NCBI GenBank assembly: GCA_037481935.1
Contig: JBBFKQ010000004.1
Coordinates: 62,001 to 126,000, forward strand
From: Aquificaceae bacterium
Lineage (GTDB): Bacteria; Aquificota; Aquificia; Aquificales; Aquificaceae
Length of the DNA stretch: 64,000 bases
Direction: 5' to 3'
The first letter of the stretch is position 1; every line of letters starts with the position of its first letter. The translations under genes and the position numbers were made by a program. The notes under the pieces were generated by a model, which ran no database searches, was not told the origin of the DNA, and saw only the letters and a list, made by a program, of their open reading frames with translations. Shown piece after piece: positions 42,263 to 49,704 of the stretch.

Positions 42263-42825
42263 ACCTTGATGCAGTTACCCTTGGTCATATTCTCATAGTG
42301 GTTGCAAGGCTCTTGGAGATGTTCAGCTTTGGAATGGTCCTTGTCTTTATCTTTAAGGGTGTGGCCCTCAAGCACATATTCCTCACTGCGGGTATAACGG
42401 TTGGTGGCATACTTGTTTCCATATTTGGCTATCTGGGAAGCTTCCTGTCTCCAATGGCGTCTTTTGCGGTAGATGCTTTTGTTTTTTCTGTGGTTCTTGC
42501 CATAGCCTTCTATGCCTTTATGGAAAAAAGGGAGTTCAGAATAAAGCCCCCACCCCCACCTCCAAGGGGGACGAGATGCCCCGTGTGCGGAGGTTTTGTA
42601 AAAGCCGAAGATGACTACGCCGTTGCAAGAGAAGGAAGAGACCTGCTTTACTTTGATTCAAGGGAACACTTAGAGAGCTTTCTTGAGAGCTTTCAGGAGT
42701 ATAAAAGGCTGAGAAGGCTGAACTTCAAAAGAGTGGAGGATTTCTACCTTAAGGACTCTGGTGGTTGGAAAAAGGTTGAGGAATTAAAGAAGGATATAAA
42801 GTATAATGATACCTATGAAGCTTAA
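42259..42825 (+). CDS. Membrane protein with C-terminal CPVCG metal-binding domain
   Basis: A 188-aa protein. Three predicted membrane helices (about 9-33, 37-60, 66-90), a proline linker (KPPPPPPRG), then a soluble domain starting with C-P-V-C-G followed by a DDYAVAREGRDLLYFDSREHLESFL segment that resembles TRASH/YHS or NosL-type copper-binding folds. Next to an oxidase operon, a role in copper supply to CuA or CuB is plausible but inferred. Confidence 0.55.
   Translation: MNLDAVTLGHILIVVARLLEMFSFGMVLVFIFKGVALKHIFLTAGITVGGILVSIFGYLGSFLSPMASFAVDAFVFSVVLAIAFYAFMEKREFRIKPPPPPPRGTRCPVCGGFVKAEDDYAVAREGRDLLYFDSREHLESFLESFQEYKRLRRLNFKRVEDFYLKDSGGWKKVEELKKDIKYNDTYEA
42802..42807 (+). promoter_or_regulatory. 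-10 element for leaderless TPR lipoprotein gene
   Basis: TATAAT inside the end of the preceding gene, ending exactly 7 nt before the ATG at 42815 and favouring that start over the ATG at 42806, which would lie within the -10 itself. Confidence 0.6.
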
Positions 42826-43372
42826 GATATTTACTTTACTGACCCTTTCTGTGTTTGCCTGTGCAGAAAAGACTACCGTCGTCGTTGGAGATACGGCACC
42901 CCCTGCAAGACCACCGGGTCTCGTGGTTGCATCGGAAAAGGCATTAGAAAATGGAAAAAAACACCTCCGAAAGGGCAACTGCAGAAAGGCTATTCACGAA
43001 TTTGAAAAGGCTCTTGACAAGAACCCCAACAACTTTGAAGCCCTCTACTGGCTGGGCGTTGCAGAGGGTATGTGCGGATATTACAGCAGAGCCTACGACA
43101 GGCTTGTGGTTGCTCTCAGATATTCGCCAGACAGGGGCTGGCAGGCAAGGGTTAACGCAACCATAGGCATAACCCTTCTATACATGGACAGGGATGAGGA
43201 TGCTGTGGTTTACTTTGAAAGAGCAAGAGCCCTTGACCCAAGAAACGAAATAGTTATAGCCTACTACGACTGGGATGAGCCTGGAAAAGGCAAGGGCCCC
43301 AAAAAGCCAAAGATAAAGAAAAAGCCAAAGGATAGAGAGGGCTTTGAGCTCACCCTTAGGTGGCTTGACTAA
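42815..43372 (+). CDS. TPR-containing probable lipoprotein
   Basis: A 185-aa exported protein. The N-terminus MKLKIFTLLTLSVFACAEKT is a signal with a lipobox-like V-F-A-C. Two to three TPR units follow (CRKAIHEFEKALDKNPNNFEALYWLGVAEGM; YSRAYDRLVVALRYSP; DEDAVVYFERARALDPR), then a Lys/Pro-rich stretch (GKGPKKPKIKKKPKDRE). Probably attached to the inner or outer membrane facing the periplasm. Function unknown; it could serve as a scaffold. Its end overlaps the convergent kinase-like gene by 4 nt. Confidence 0.75.
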   Translation: MKLKIFTLLTLSVFACAEKTTVVVGDTAPPARPPGLVVASEKALENGKKHLRKGNCRKAIHEFEKALDKNPNNFEALYWLGVAEGMCGYYSRAYDRLVVALRYSPDRGWQARVNATIGITLLYMDRDEDAVVYFERARALDPRNEIVIAYYDWDEPGKGKGPKKPKIKKKPKDREGFELTLRWLD

Positions 43373-44325
43373 GTTATATTCTCTGCGTATGCTCTGCTAA
43401 GTTTGAAGAGCTTCTGTGCAAGAACTCTGGCTTCTTCTTTTTTCTCATAATGGGGGTCATCTAGGAGAAAGCTGTTCACCTTTCCCCTCACATAGGCTCT
43501 GTAGCACTTGAAAAAGGGCAGAAATAGGTCAAACTCTTCATCCTCAGTAATTTTTCTGTATTCTTCTTCATAGGCCTCTGAAAGGTCTCTTCTGCTATGA
43601 AGCTCCAGCTCCATGGAGAGAAAACACATATCATTAAGCATGTCCCCACATCTGAAGCGATCGTTGAACTCAATGCAGTCAAAGACGCATATACCCTCTG
43701 GAAGAAAAGCCACATGCTCAAGCCTTATGTCTCCGTGTCCGTCCCTGATGCGTCCATTCTTAACGCGCTTTTCAAAAAGCTTTGCGTATTTTCTGTAAAA
43801 ACCTTCTGTCTTTTCCTTTATAAACTCATAGTCTTCCCTGTCAATGGTTATTCCCACGTATTTTTCCGTCTGGGCAAAGTTTTCATCCGTGTTGAACTTC
43901 ATAACCTCAAGCTTTCCAAACTCGTCCTTTCTTTCAGCCCTCAGATGAAACTCTGCTATGTGCCTTGCGAGCTTTCTCATGTCCTCCTCTGAAACTTCTA
44001 ACAGCCTGTTTCTGAGCAGGCTATCTTCCGGAATCCTTCTCATCTTGACTGCATACTCAACAGGCTCCGATGGGTCTTCAAGAGCATACCTTCCGTCCTT
44101 CAGGCTTATGGGAACAACCCCCAGATACACCCACTGGCAGAGCCTTCTGTTTAACTCCACCTCCCTTTTGCAGTTTTCAAGCCTTTTCTCCAGCGTGGAG
44201 TAGTCCAGAAAGCCGAAATTCACGGGTTTTTTTATTTTGTAGACCACATCTTCAAGAAGTAGGACCCAGCTGGTGTGCGTCTGAAGCACCTGGGCCCCGA
44301 GCTCCCTTGCAAGCTCCTCTATCAT
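43369..44325 (-). CDS. Aminoglycoside-phosphotransferase-fold protein
   Basis: A 318-aa protein of the APH/choline-kinase fold. The ATP-lysine segment is DVVYKIKKPVNFGFLDY, and the catalytic loop reads DGHGDIRLEHV (H-G-D with Arg/Leu instead of the usual L-H-x-x-N), followed by FDCIEFNDRFRCGDMLNDMCFLSMELE in place of the D-x-D/E metal site. This pattern matches the stand-alone N-terminal module that is fused to an AAA kinase in some proteobacteria. Substrate unknown. It overlaps the HEPN gene by 4 nt, so all three minus-strand genes (43369-44991) form one unit. Confidence 0.72.
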   Translation of the reverse strand: MIEELARELGAQVLQTHTSWVLLLEDVVYKIKKPVNFGFLDYSTLEKRLENCKREVELNRRLCQWVYLGVVPISLKDGRYALEDPSEPVEYAVKMRRIPEDSLLRNRLLEVSEEDMRKLARHIAEFHLRAERKDEFGKLEVMKFNTDENFAQTEKYVGITIDREDYEFIKEKTEGFYRKYAKLFEKRVKNGRIRDGHGDIRLEHVAFLPEGICVFDCIEFNDRFRCGDMLNDMCFLSMELELHSRRDLSEAYEEEYRKITEDEEFDLFLPFFKCYRAYVRGKVNSFLLDDPHYEKKEEARVLAQKLFKLSRAYAENIT

Positions 44326-44690
44326 GAAATTATCCTATAGAGCTTTTTAAAGTATTTTAGCACCTCTGGAAGCTCCCTGTATATCTTTTCTGCAAGCTCT
44401 TCATTGTAGGTGTGAGATGTGAGGTTTCTGAAGTCACATATCTTTAGCCAGTATTCGTCGTGGTCTATGAGACCCAAAGAGAAGGCAAGTCTAAAACAGC
44501 TCTTTGGAGAGTTACACTCAAGCCCGTGAGCTTCCAGTATGTAGTCTTTCAAAGACTTCCATGCAAGGTCAAAGGTGAACTCAAACCTCTGGATGGCAGA
44601 ATCTCTGAAAATTTCATTTTCTTCCTGAAGGCTGAGGACCTCTTCAAGCCTCTGTAGGGCTTTTCTGAACTGCTCAAGTCTCTGGCTCAT
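44322..44690 (-). CDS. HEPN-domain protein (HI0074/HepT-like), intact
   Basis: A 122-aa all-helical protein paired with a nucleotidyltransferase: FEFTFDLAWKSLKDYI, LGLIDHDEYWLKICDFRNLTSHTYNEELAEKIY. The R-x4-H motif of HEPN RNases is present as RNLTSH, followed by the Tyr that MntA-type partners AMPylate in described HepT/MntA systems. It overlaps the MNT gene by 17 nt, as in a toxin-antitoxin pair. Whether it is an active toxin here is not shown. Confidence 0.85.
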   Translation of the reverse strand: MSQRLEQFRKALQRLEEVLSLQEENEIFRDSAIQRFEFTFDLAWKSLKDYILEAHGLECNSPKSCFRLAFSLGLIDHDEYWLKICDFRNLTSHTYNEELAEKIYRELPEVLKYFKKLYRIIS

Positions 44691-44991
44691 GAATTACCTC
44701 TATGTGTTTCAGAGCTTCTTTTCTGAAATCCTGTGAGACTGTGTTAAAATCCACAAGGTCTATCCTGTATAGCGTTGGCAGGTTTTCTATTTCTTCCTGT
44801 ATATTTGACCATTTTAATGGGTCAATGGGCGGACCCTCTATGCCCACATCCACATCGGAGCCCCTACCACCTTTTCCCTGTACCCTTGAGCCAAAGAAGA
44901 AAACCCTGTATCTGGAAAGGTCAAGATGTTTTGAAAGAGCTCTCAGCAGTTCCTCCCTTAGCTTTTCTACGGAATATTCTTCCAGCTTCAT
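44674..44991 (-). CDS. MNT-type nucleotidyltransferase (MntA-like), intact
   Basis: A 105-aa minimal nucleotidyltransferase: FFFGSRVQGKGGRGSDVDVGIEG holds the G-S-x10-D-x-D catalytic motif, and the third acidic residue is in YRIDLVDFN. It is the usual antitoxin partner of HepT, acting by AMPylation. TAAAAT ends 8 nt before its ATG (divergent from pdhA, sharing the -10 region). Confidence 0.88.
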   Translation of the reverse strand: MKLEEYSVEKLREELLRALSKHLDLSRYRVFFFGSRVQGKGGRGSDVDVGIEGPPIDPLKWSNIQEEIENLPTLYRIDLVDFNTVSQDFRKEALKHIEVIHEPET

Positions 44992-45008
44992 CTCTTATAA
45001 TTTTACCC
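44992..45008. promoter_or_regulatory. 17-bp divergent promoter between the MNT gene and the 2-oxoacid dehydrogenase operon
   Basis: Plus strand: perfect TATAAT (44996-45001), ending 7 nt before the ATG 45009. Minus strand: TAAAAT (45005-45000), ending 8 nt before the ATG 44991. No SD on either side; the layout matches the ridA/regulator spacer. Confidence 0.65.
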
Positions 45009-45980
45009 ATGAGCCAGACTCTGGCAGAGAAGTTCTATTACCTTATGAAGTTGGGGAGGGAATTTGAGATAAGGTGCAAGGAAGAATACCTCAAGGGTAA
45101 CATCTCAGGTTTTCTGCATCTTGCCATAGGCGAAGAGGCGGTGCATGTGGGGGCTGTGGTGGGCTTTGGAAAGGGAGACCTCTTCTGTCCCTACAGGGAG
45201 CATGTGCTGGCTCTGGCAAGGGGCGTAGACCCAAGGCTCATAATGGCGGAGCTCTTTGGAAAGGCAACGGGCGTTTCAAAGGGTAAGGGAGGGTCCATGC
45301 ACCTTTACGAGCCGAAGCTGGACTTTTATGGTGGAAATGCCATAGTGGCAGCGCACCTTCCCCATGCGGTGGGTGCAGCCTATGCCAGAAAGCTCATGGG
45401 AGAAAAGGCAGGAGTTCTATGTATCTTCGGGGACGGTGCCACCAACAACGGCACCTTCTTTGAGTCAATAAACATGGCCTCACTCTGGGAAGTGCCCGTT
45501 CTTTTCCTGTGTGAGAACAACTACTACGCTATAGGAACTCATGTAAGCAGGTCTTCGGCTCTGAAGGACCTTTACCTTAAGGCAAGGGACTACATGCCCA
45601 CGGAGGTGGTGGACGGCATGGATGTGTTTGCGGTCTATGAGGCGGTTGTAAGGGCAAAGGGATACATAGAAGAATACGGAAAGCCTTACTTTATTGAAGC
45701 ACACACTTACCGCTTTGAAGGGCACTCCATGGCAGACAAGGGGGACTACAGGTCTCCAAGAGAGCTGGAGATGTTCAGGAAGAAAGACCCCATAGACCTT
45801 CTTGTTAAAAGGTCTCTCAGAGAGGGCTGGCTCACAGAAGAGCAATTAAGGCTCATAGACCAGAAGGTGGAAGCGGTGGTGGAAGAGTCTGTGGAGTTTG
45901 CCCTGAACTCTCCAGAGCCTTCCGAAGAGGAGCTCTACACGGACCTTTACTGCGGGGTGTGTTCCGATGTTATACCGTGA
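45009..45980 (+). CDS. pdhA: 2-oxoacid (pyruvate-type) dehydrogenase E1 alpha
   Basis: Thiamine-PP-dependent alpha subunit of a heterotetrameric E1. 323 aa with GFLHLAIGEEAVHVG, SKGKGGSMHLY, the ThDP motif G-D-G-A-T-N-N-G-x-F-x-E-S-I-N-M-A, and ENNYYAIGTHVSRSS. The HRYEGH-like segment is YRFEGHSMAD. Pyruvate versus acetoin or branched-chain substrate is not decidable by eye; pyruvate/acetoin type is favoured. Start at 45009 is set by the -10 and homology. It overlaps the beta gene by 14 nt. Confidence 0.9.
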   Translation: MSQTLAEKFYYLMKLGREFEIRCKEEYLKGNISGFLHLAIGEEAVHVGAVVGFGKGDLFCPYREHVLALARGVDPRLIMAELFGKATGVSKGKGGSMHLYEPKLDFYGGNAIVAAHLPHAVGAAYARKLMGEKAGVLCIFGDGATNNGTFFESINMASLWEVPVLFLCENNYYAIGTHVSRSSALKDLYLKARDYMPTEVVDGMDVFAVYEAVVRAKGYIEEYGKPYFIEAHTYRFEGHSMADKGDYRSPRELEMFRKKDPIDLLVKRSLREGWLTEEQLRLIDQKVEAVVEESVEFALNSPEPSEEELYTDLYCGVCSDVIP

Positions 45981-46944
45981 TGCCCTGAACCTTGCCCTTG
46001 ACCATGCCATGGAACACGATGGGAGGGTTGTTGTCCTCGGGGAGGATGTGGGCTTCTATGGTGGAAACTACAAGGTGACTGACGGTCTTTATGTGAAATA
46101 CGGAGAGAAGAGGGTTATAGATACACCAATAGCAGAAAACTCCATAGTGGGAACAGCCATAGGGATGGCTCTTATGGGACTTCGTCCGGTGGCGGAGATA
46201 ATGACCGTAAACTTTTCCATGCTCGCTATGGAGCAGTTTGTGAACCAGATGGCAAAACTTCGCTACATGAGCGGGGGCAAGCTCTTTCTTCCACTTGTGG
46301 TGCGCATGCCTCAGGGGGTGGCAAAACAGCTCGCTGCACAGCATTCTCAGAGCCTTGAACACTTCTTCGCCAGCGTGCCCGGTCTTTATGTCTTCTGTGC
46401 TTCAGACTCCGTAAGTGCCTACCATGGGCTTCTTCATGCCATAAGGCTTGATGACCCTGTTATCTTCCTTGAGCATACCCTCCTTTATGGCATGGACTTT
46501 CCTTTTGATTACGTGCAGGGCTTTGACCCCTTCAGGGCAAGGGTTCTGAGAGAGGGAAGTCATATAACGGTCGTGTCTTATCTCAAGATGCTACACGATG
46601 TTCTCAAAGCCTGTGAATGGCTTCAGGAAAGGGACGGCATATCCTGTGAAGTTATAGACCTTACCTCTCTCAGACCCATAGATTTTGAGACCATATACCA
46701 GTCTGTAAAAAAGACACACAGGCTTGTGGTGGTATACGAGGCACCAAAGACGCTGGGACTTGGGACAGAGGTTTCTGCAAGAGTCTGCGAGGAACTCTTC
46801 TACCTTCTTGACGCACCGCCTCTCAGGATTGCAGGAGAGGAAGTTCCCATACCCTACAACAGGAAACTGGAGCTAATGGCAATACCCACACCAGAAAAGA
46901 TATACTCACAGATACTGAGCTGGAGCAGAAGCCATGGATTATGA
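45967..46944 (+). CDS. pdhB: 2-oxoacid dehydrogenase E1 beta
   Basis: 325 aa beta subunit: LGEDVGFYGGNYKVTDGLYVKYGEKRVIDTPIAENSIVGTAIGMALMGLRPVAEIM, QMAKLRYMSGG, and HSQSLEHFFASVPGL are typical. The C-terminal transketolase domain ends with the IPYNRKLE segment. It completes the E1 with the alpha subunit and overlaps the E2 gene by 11 nt. Confidence 0.92.
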   Translation: MLYRDALNLALDHAMEHDGRVVVLGEDVGFYGGNYKVTDGLYVKYGEKRVIDTPIAENSIVGTAIGMALMGLRPVAEIMTVNFSMLAMEQFVNQMAKLRYMSGGKLFLPLVVRMPQGVAKQLAAQHSQSLEHFFASVPGLYVFCASDSVSAYHGLLHAIRLDDPVIFLEHTLLYGMDFPFDYVQGFDPFRARVLREGSHITVVSYLKMLHDVLKACEWLQERDGISCEVIDLTSLRPIDFETIYQSVKKTHRLVVVYEAPKTLGLGTEVSARVCEELFYLLDAPPLRIAGEEVPIPYNRKLELMAIPTPEKIYSQILSWSRSHGL

Positions 46945-48208
46945 AATTCTCATGCCTCAGTTTTCAGACACCATGGAAAAGGGCAAGATAGTCCGATGGT
47001 TGAAGAAGGAGGGGGATTATGTGGAAAAGGGTGAGGTGATAGCAGAGATAGAGGCTGAAAAGGCGGTTATGGAACTTCAGAGCTTTAAAAAGGGATTCAT
47101 AAAGAGGATACTTGCAGGAGAAGGGGAAGAGGTTCATGTGGGAAAGTCCATAGCCATAATGGAGCTTGGGGAAAAGGTTGAAGTGTTAAAGAGACCGACC
47201 CCTGTGGAAGAGAAGCCCAGAGTTGAAGAGAGAAGGACAATCCCGGAAAAGAAGGAAGAGAAGGCGCCCCCTCCCCCACCTCCAAAAAAGGAGGAAAGGG
47301 TTGAACTACCTCCCGGTTTTGCTTCACCCTACGCAAGACTTCTTGCAAAGGAAAAGGGAGTGGAGCTACATGAGCTTCAGAGGGAGGGCAGACTGCCATC
47401 TCCAGCCCATGCAAGAGATGTGGAGGAATTTGAAAGGGAAAGATACTTTACTCCAAAGGCCCTTGAGCTTTTAAAAGAATACGACCTCAGCACCGACGAG
47501 CTTCTTAGAGAGTTTCCCGAAAGAAAGATTGACGAAGACCTTCTGCTTGCCTATGTGGAAAGGAAAGGAATTCCAAGAAAGGTTTCTATATCTTCCGTCC
47601 AGAAGAGCCTCATATCCAACCTCTCAAAGAGCTTTCTGTTTCCCCACTATCACATATACGAGGTTTTTGACCTGTCTGCCATTCCATGGGATAAGGAGAT
47701 AACCCTGACCCACTGGCTCATAAAAATCGTGGGCGATGCCATGCAGTTTTTTGACAGGCTCAGGGCTGTATTCAGGGAAGACCACTATCTTGTATACCCT
47801 GGCTCTCATGTGGGTGTTGCCATGGCTGTGGGGGATGAACTCTACAACCCTGTGGTAAAGGAGGTGAACAGAAAGAGCCTCAGAGACATAGCTCAGGAGG
47901 TAAGAGAGCTCAGAAAAAAGGCAGAAGAGGGAAGGCTGAGTCTTGAAGAAATGAAGGGAGCAACCCTTACCATATCAAACCTTGGCATGTTTGGCGTAAG
48001 AGCCTTTGATGCGGTCATTCCCTTCGGTCAGGTATGCATTATGGCTGTGGGCATGCAGGAAAGCGACGGCAAAGCCCACATAACTTTCACTTTTGACCAC
48101 AGGGTGGTCAACGGCTTTCATGCAGCACTTTTTGTAAAACACCTGAAGGAGAAGGTCCTTGACAGAAATTACGTAAAGATGCTAAAGAAGGGGGTGCAGA
48201 GTGTTTGA
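46934..48208 (+). CDS. pdhC: 2-oxoacid dehydrogenase E2 (dihydrolipoyl acyltransferase)
   Basis: Core acyltransferase, 424 aa. One lipoyl domain (about 1-80, lipoyl Lys43 in E-A-E-K-A), a Pro/Glu/Lys linker, a peripheral-subunit-binding domain (FASPYARLLAKEKGVELHEL), possibly a second such module (FTPKALELLKEYDLSTDEL), and a catalytic domain. The active-site motif is D-H-R-V-V-N-G (His389, Asn393), with Asn where most E2s have Asp. The catalytic domain is short, about 210 residues. Overlaps the E3 gene by 8 nt. Confidence 0.9.
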   Translation: MDYEILMPQFSDTMEKGKIVRWLKKEGDYVEKGEVIAEIEAEKAVMELQSFKKGFIKRILAGEGEEVHVGKSIAIMELGEKVEVLKRPTPVEEKPRVEERRTIPEKKEEKAPPPPPPKKEERVELPPGFASPYARLLAKEKGVELHELQREGRLPSPAHARDVEEFERERYFTPKALELLKEYDLSTDELLREFPERKIDEDLLLAYVERKGIPRKVSISSVQKSLISNLSKSFLFPHYHIYEVFDLSAIPWDKEITLTHWLIKIVGDAMQFFDRLRAVFREDHYLVYPGSHVGVAMAVGDELYNPVVKEVNRKSLRDIAQEVRELRKKAEEGRLSLEEMKGATLTISNLGMFGVRAFDAVIPFGQVCIMAVGMQESDGKAHITFTFDHRVVNGFHAALFVKHLKEKVLDRNYVKMLKKGVQSV

Positions 48209-49433
48209 CTATGATGTGGTGGTGCTCGGGGGTGGACTTGCCTATGTGGGGGCGGAGCTTTTGAGGAGCGCAGGTATGAAGGTGGCAGTGGTGGAAAAGG
48301 ACCCCGCCCATCTTGGTGGCGTTTGTCTTCATGAAGGATGTATACCCACAAAGCTTTACCTCTTTGAAGCAAGAAAACTTTCTGACCTCAAAAACTCACC
48401 CCTTATTTCGGCAAAGGAGCTGTGCCTCAATCTGAAAACCCTCAAAGAGAAAAAGCAAAAGCTCACGAAAACACTTAGAGACCAGATTGAAAAGCTCCTG
48501 AAGGGCGTGGACTTCATATATGGATACGGAGAGCTTGTAGAGCCAAATGTGATAGAGGTGGAGGGGAGGAGAATCAGCGGGAAAAACATAATCATAAACA
48601 CGGGCAAATCCTATCCTCAAAAGCCCAGCGGTGATGAGCTTCTGGAGCTTGAAGAGCTTCCACAGAGCATAAGGCTGGCAGGCGATGACCCACTGCTTCT
48701 TGAGTTTGCCTGCATGTATGCCCTCATGGGTGTATCCCTTGAGGCCTACTTTGATGAGAAAAGTCTTGATTTCATACACCCTTCCATAAAGAGCAGGCTT
48801 CTGAAGATGCTGAAAGACCTCCACATAGCCCTCAAGCCCCTTTCTGAAGCAGCCCATGAGGGCACATACTGGCTTATGAAGAGGGTGCCAAACTCAGAAT
48901 GTATAAAGGTTGACCTTCCAAGGGATGAGAGAGGGCATGTGCTCGTGGACAGAAACTACGAAACTACACTGAAAGACCACTATGCGGTTGGAGACATAAA
49001 CGGTATTGCTGAGCTTGCCCATGCCAGCCGGCTCCAGTCAATTTCAGTGGCACTCAGGCTCACAAAAGGTAAGGGCTTTTACACACCTCCTTACAAAATC
49101 CCCTATGTTCTCTACACGCAACCCCTGTCATACGCAAAGGTTGGCTTTACAAGAAGAGAGCTTGAGGAGAAAAATTTAGAATTTACAGAAAAGAGCGTAA
49201 GCCTCAGAGCCTTTGCAGTGGGTAGCATATACCATACGGAAGAAGGAATGGCATTCCTCTACTTTGACAGAAAGGGTTTTTTCCTCGGAGGGGAGGTTTT
49301 TTCAAGGGATGCAGGCGAGCTTGCGTCTGTGCTTACAGTAAGCCTCTTTTCCGAGCTTAACCTTGATATGCTCTCAAGGCTCTGCCTCCCTCATCCCACG
49401 CTTGGAGAGACTCCTTTTCTCAGGCTTTTATGA
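48201..49433 (+). CDS. Divergent dihydrolipoamide dehydrogenase (E3-like)
   Basis: 410-aa flavoprotein, about 50-60 residues shorter than usual E3. The FAD motif (VVLGGGLAYVGAELL) and the redox pair C42-x4-C47 (GGVCLHEGCIPTK) are intact, as are AVGDINGIAELAHAS and the C-terminal H-P-T-x-x-E (His398/Glu403). The NAD domain is reduced: where G-x-G-x-x-G-x-E should stand it reads LAGDDPLLLEFACMYALMG, with no glycine triplet. It may use another electron partner or bind NAD atypically. Last gene of the operon. Confidence 0.82.
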   Translation: MFDYDVVVLGGGLAYVGAELLRSAGMKVAVVEKDPAHLGGVCLHEGCIPTKLYLFEARKLSDLKNSPLISAKELCLNLKTLKEKKQKLTKTLRDQIEKLLKGVDFIYGYGELVEPNVIEVEGRRISGKNIIINTGKSYPQKPSGDELLELEELPQSIRLAGDDPLLLEFACMYALMGVSLEAYFDEKSLDFIHPSIKSRLLKMLKDLHIALKPLSEAAHEGTYWLMKRVPNSECIKVDLPRDERGHVLVDRNYETTLKDHYAVGDINGIAELAHASRLQSISVALRLTKGKGFYTPPYKIPYVLYTQPLSYAKVGFTRRELEEKNLEFTEKSVSLRAFAVGSIYHTEEGMAFLYFDRKGFFLGGEVFSRDAGELASVLTVSLFSELNLDMLSRLCLPHPTLGETPFLRLL

Positions 49434-49499
49434 TTTAAGGCATAACTGCTTCGTGAAAGGGACATAGAATAAAAGCATCAAGAGTAAGGAGGTGCTACC

Positions 49500-49643
49500 A
49501 TGTGCTGTTTCAGCAAGGAAGAGCTTGAGAAAATAAGGGCTATGGCAGAGGAAAAAAAGAAGATAAAAGAGGCTCTCAAAAGCGTAAAACCCTCAGACTT
49601 TGAGAAGAAGGAAGAAAAGAGAGAAGCGCTTGCAAGCAAGTGA
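49500..49643 (+). CDS. Small basic helical protein with N-terminal Cys pair (47 aa)
   Basis: A 47-aa reading frame: starts M-C-C-F-S-K-E-E-L, then a highly charged Lys/Glu helix (EKIRAMAEEKKKIKEAL ... SDFEKKEEKREALASK). It is supported by a perfect SD (TAAGGAGGTG) 5 nt before the ATG and a TAGAAT -10 candidate at 49465-49470. The two adjacent cysteines could bind metal or be modified. Not recognised; it occupies nearly all of the spacer between the E3 and flavoprotein genes. Confidence 0.65.
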   Translation: MCCFSKEELEKIRAMAEEKKKIKEALKSVKPSDFEKKEEKREALASK

Positions 49644-49689
49644 AGAGAGCTTCAAGGAGTATTCTGGGAGGGAGTAGCCGCTTTTATTG

Positions 49690-49695
49690 TATAAT
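49690..49695 (+). promoter_or_regulatory. -10 element before the small flavoprotein gene
   Basis: TATAAT ending 9 nt before the ATG 49705, no SD. It favours this start over an upstream ATG at 49687 that would overlap the -10. Confidence 0.5.
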
Positions 49696-49704
49696 AGTGT
49701 TCTT

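Noticed and set aside
44775-45008. An upstream extension of pdhA to 44775
   Set aside because: It runs antisense through the MNT gene; the homology and the TATAAT-N7-ATG both place the start at 45009.
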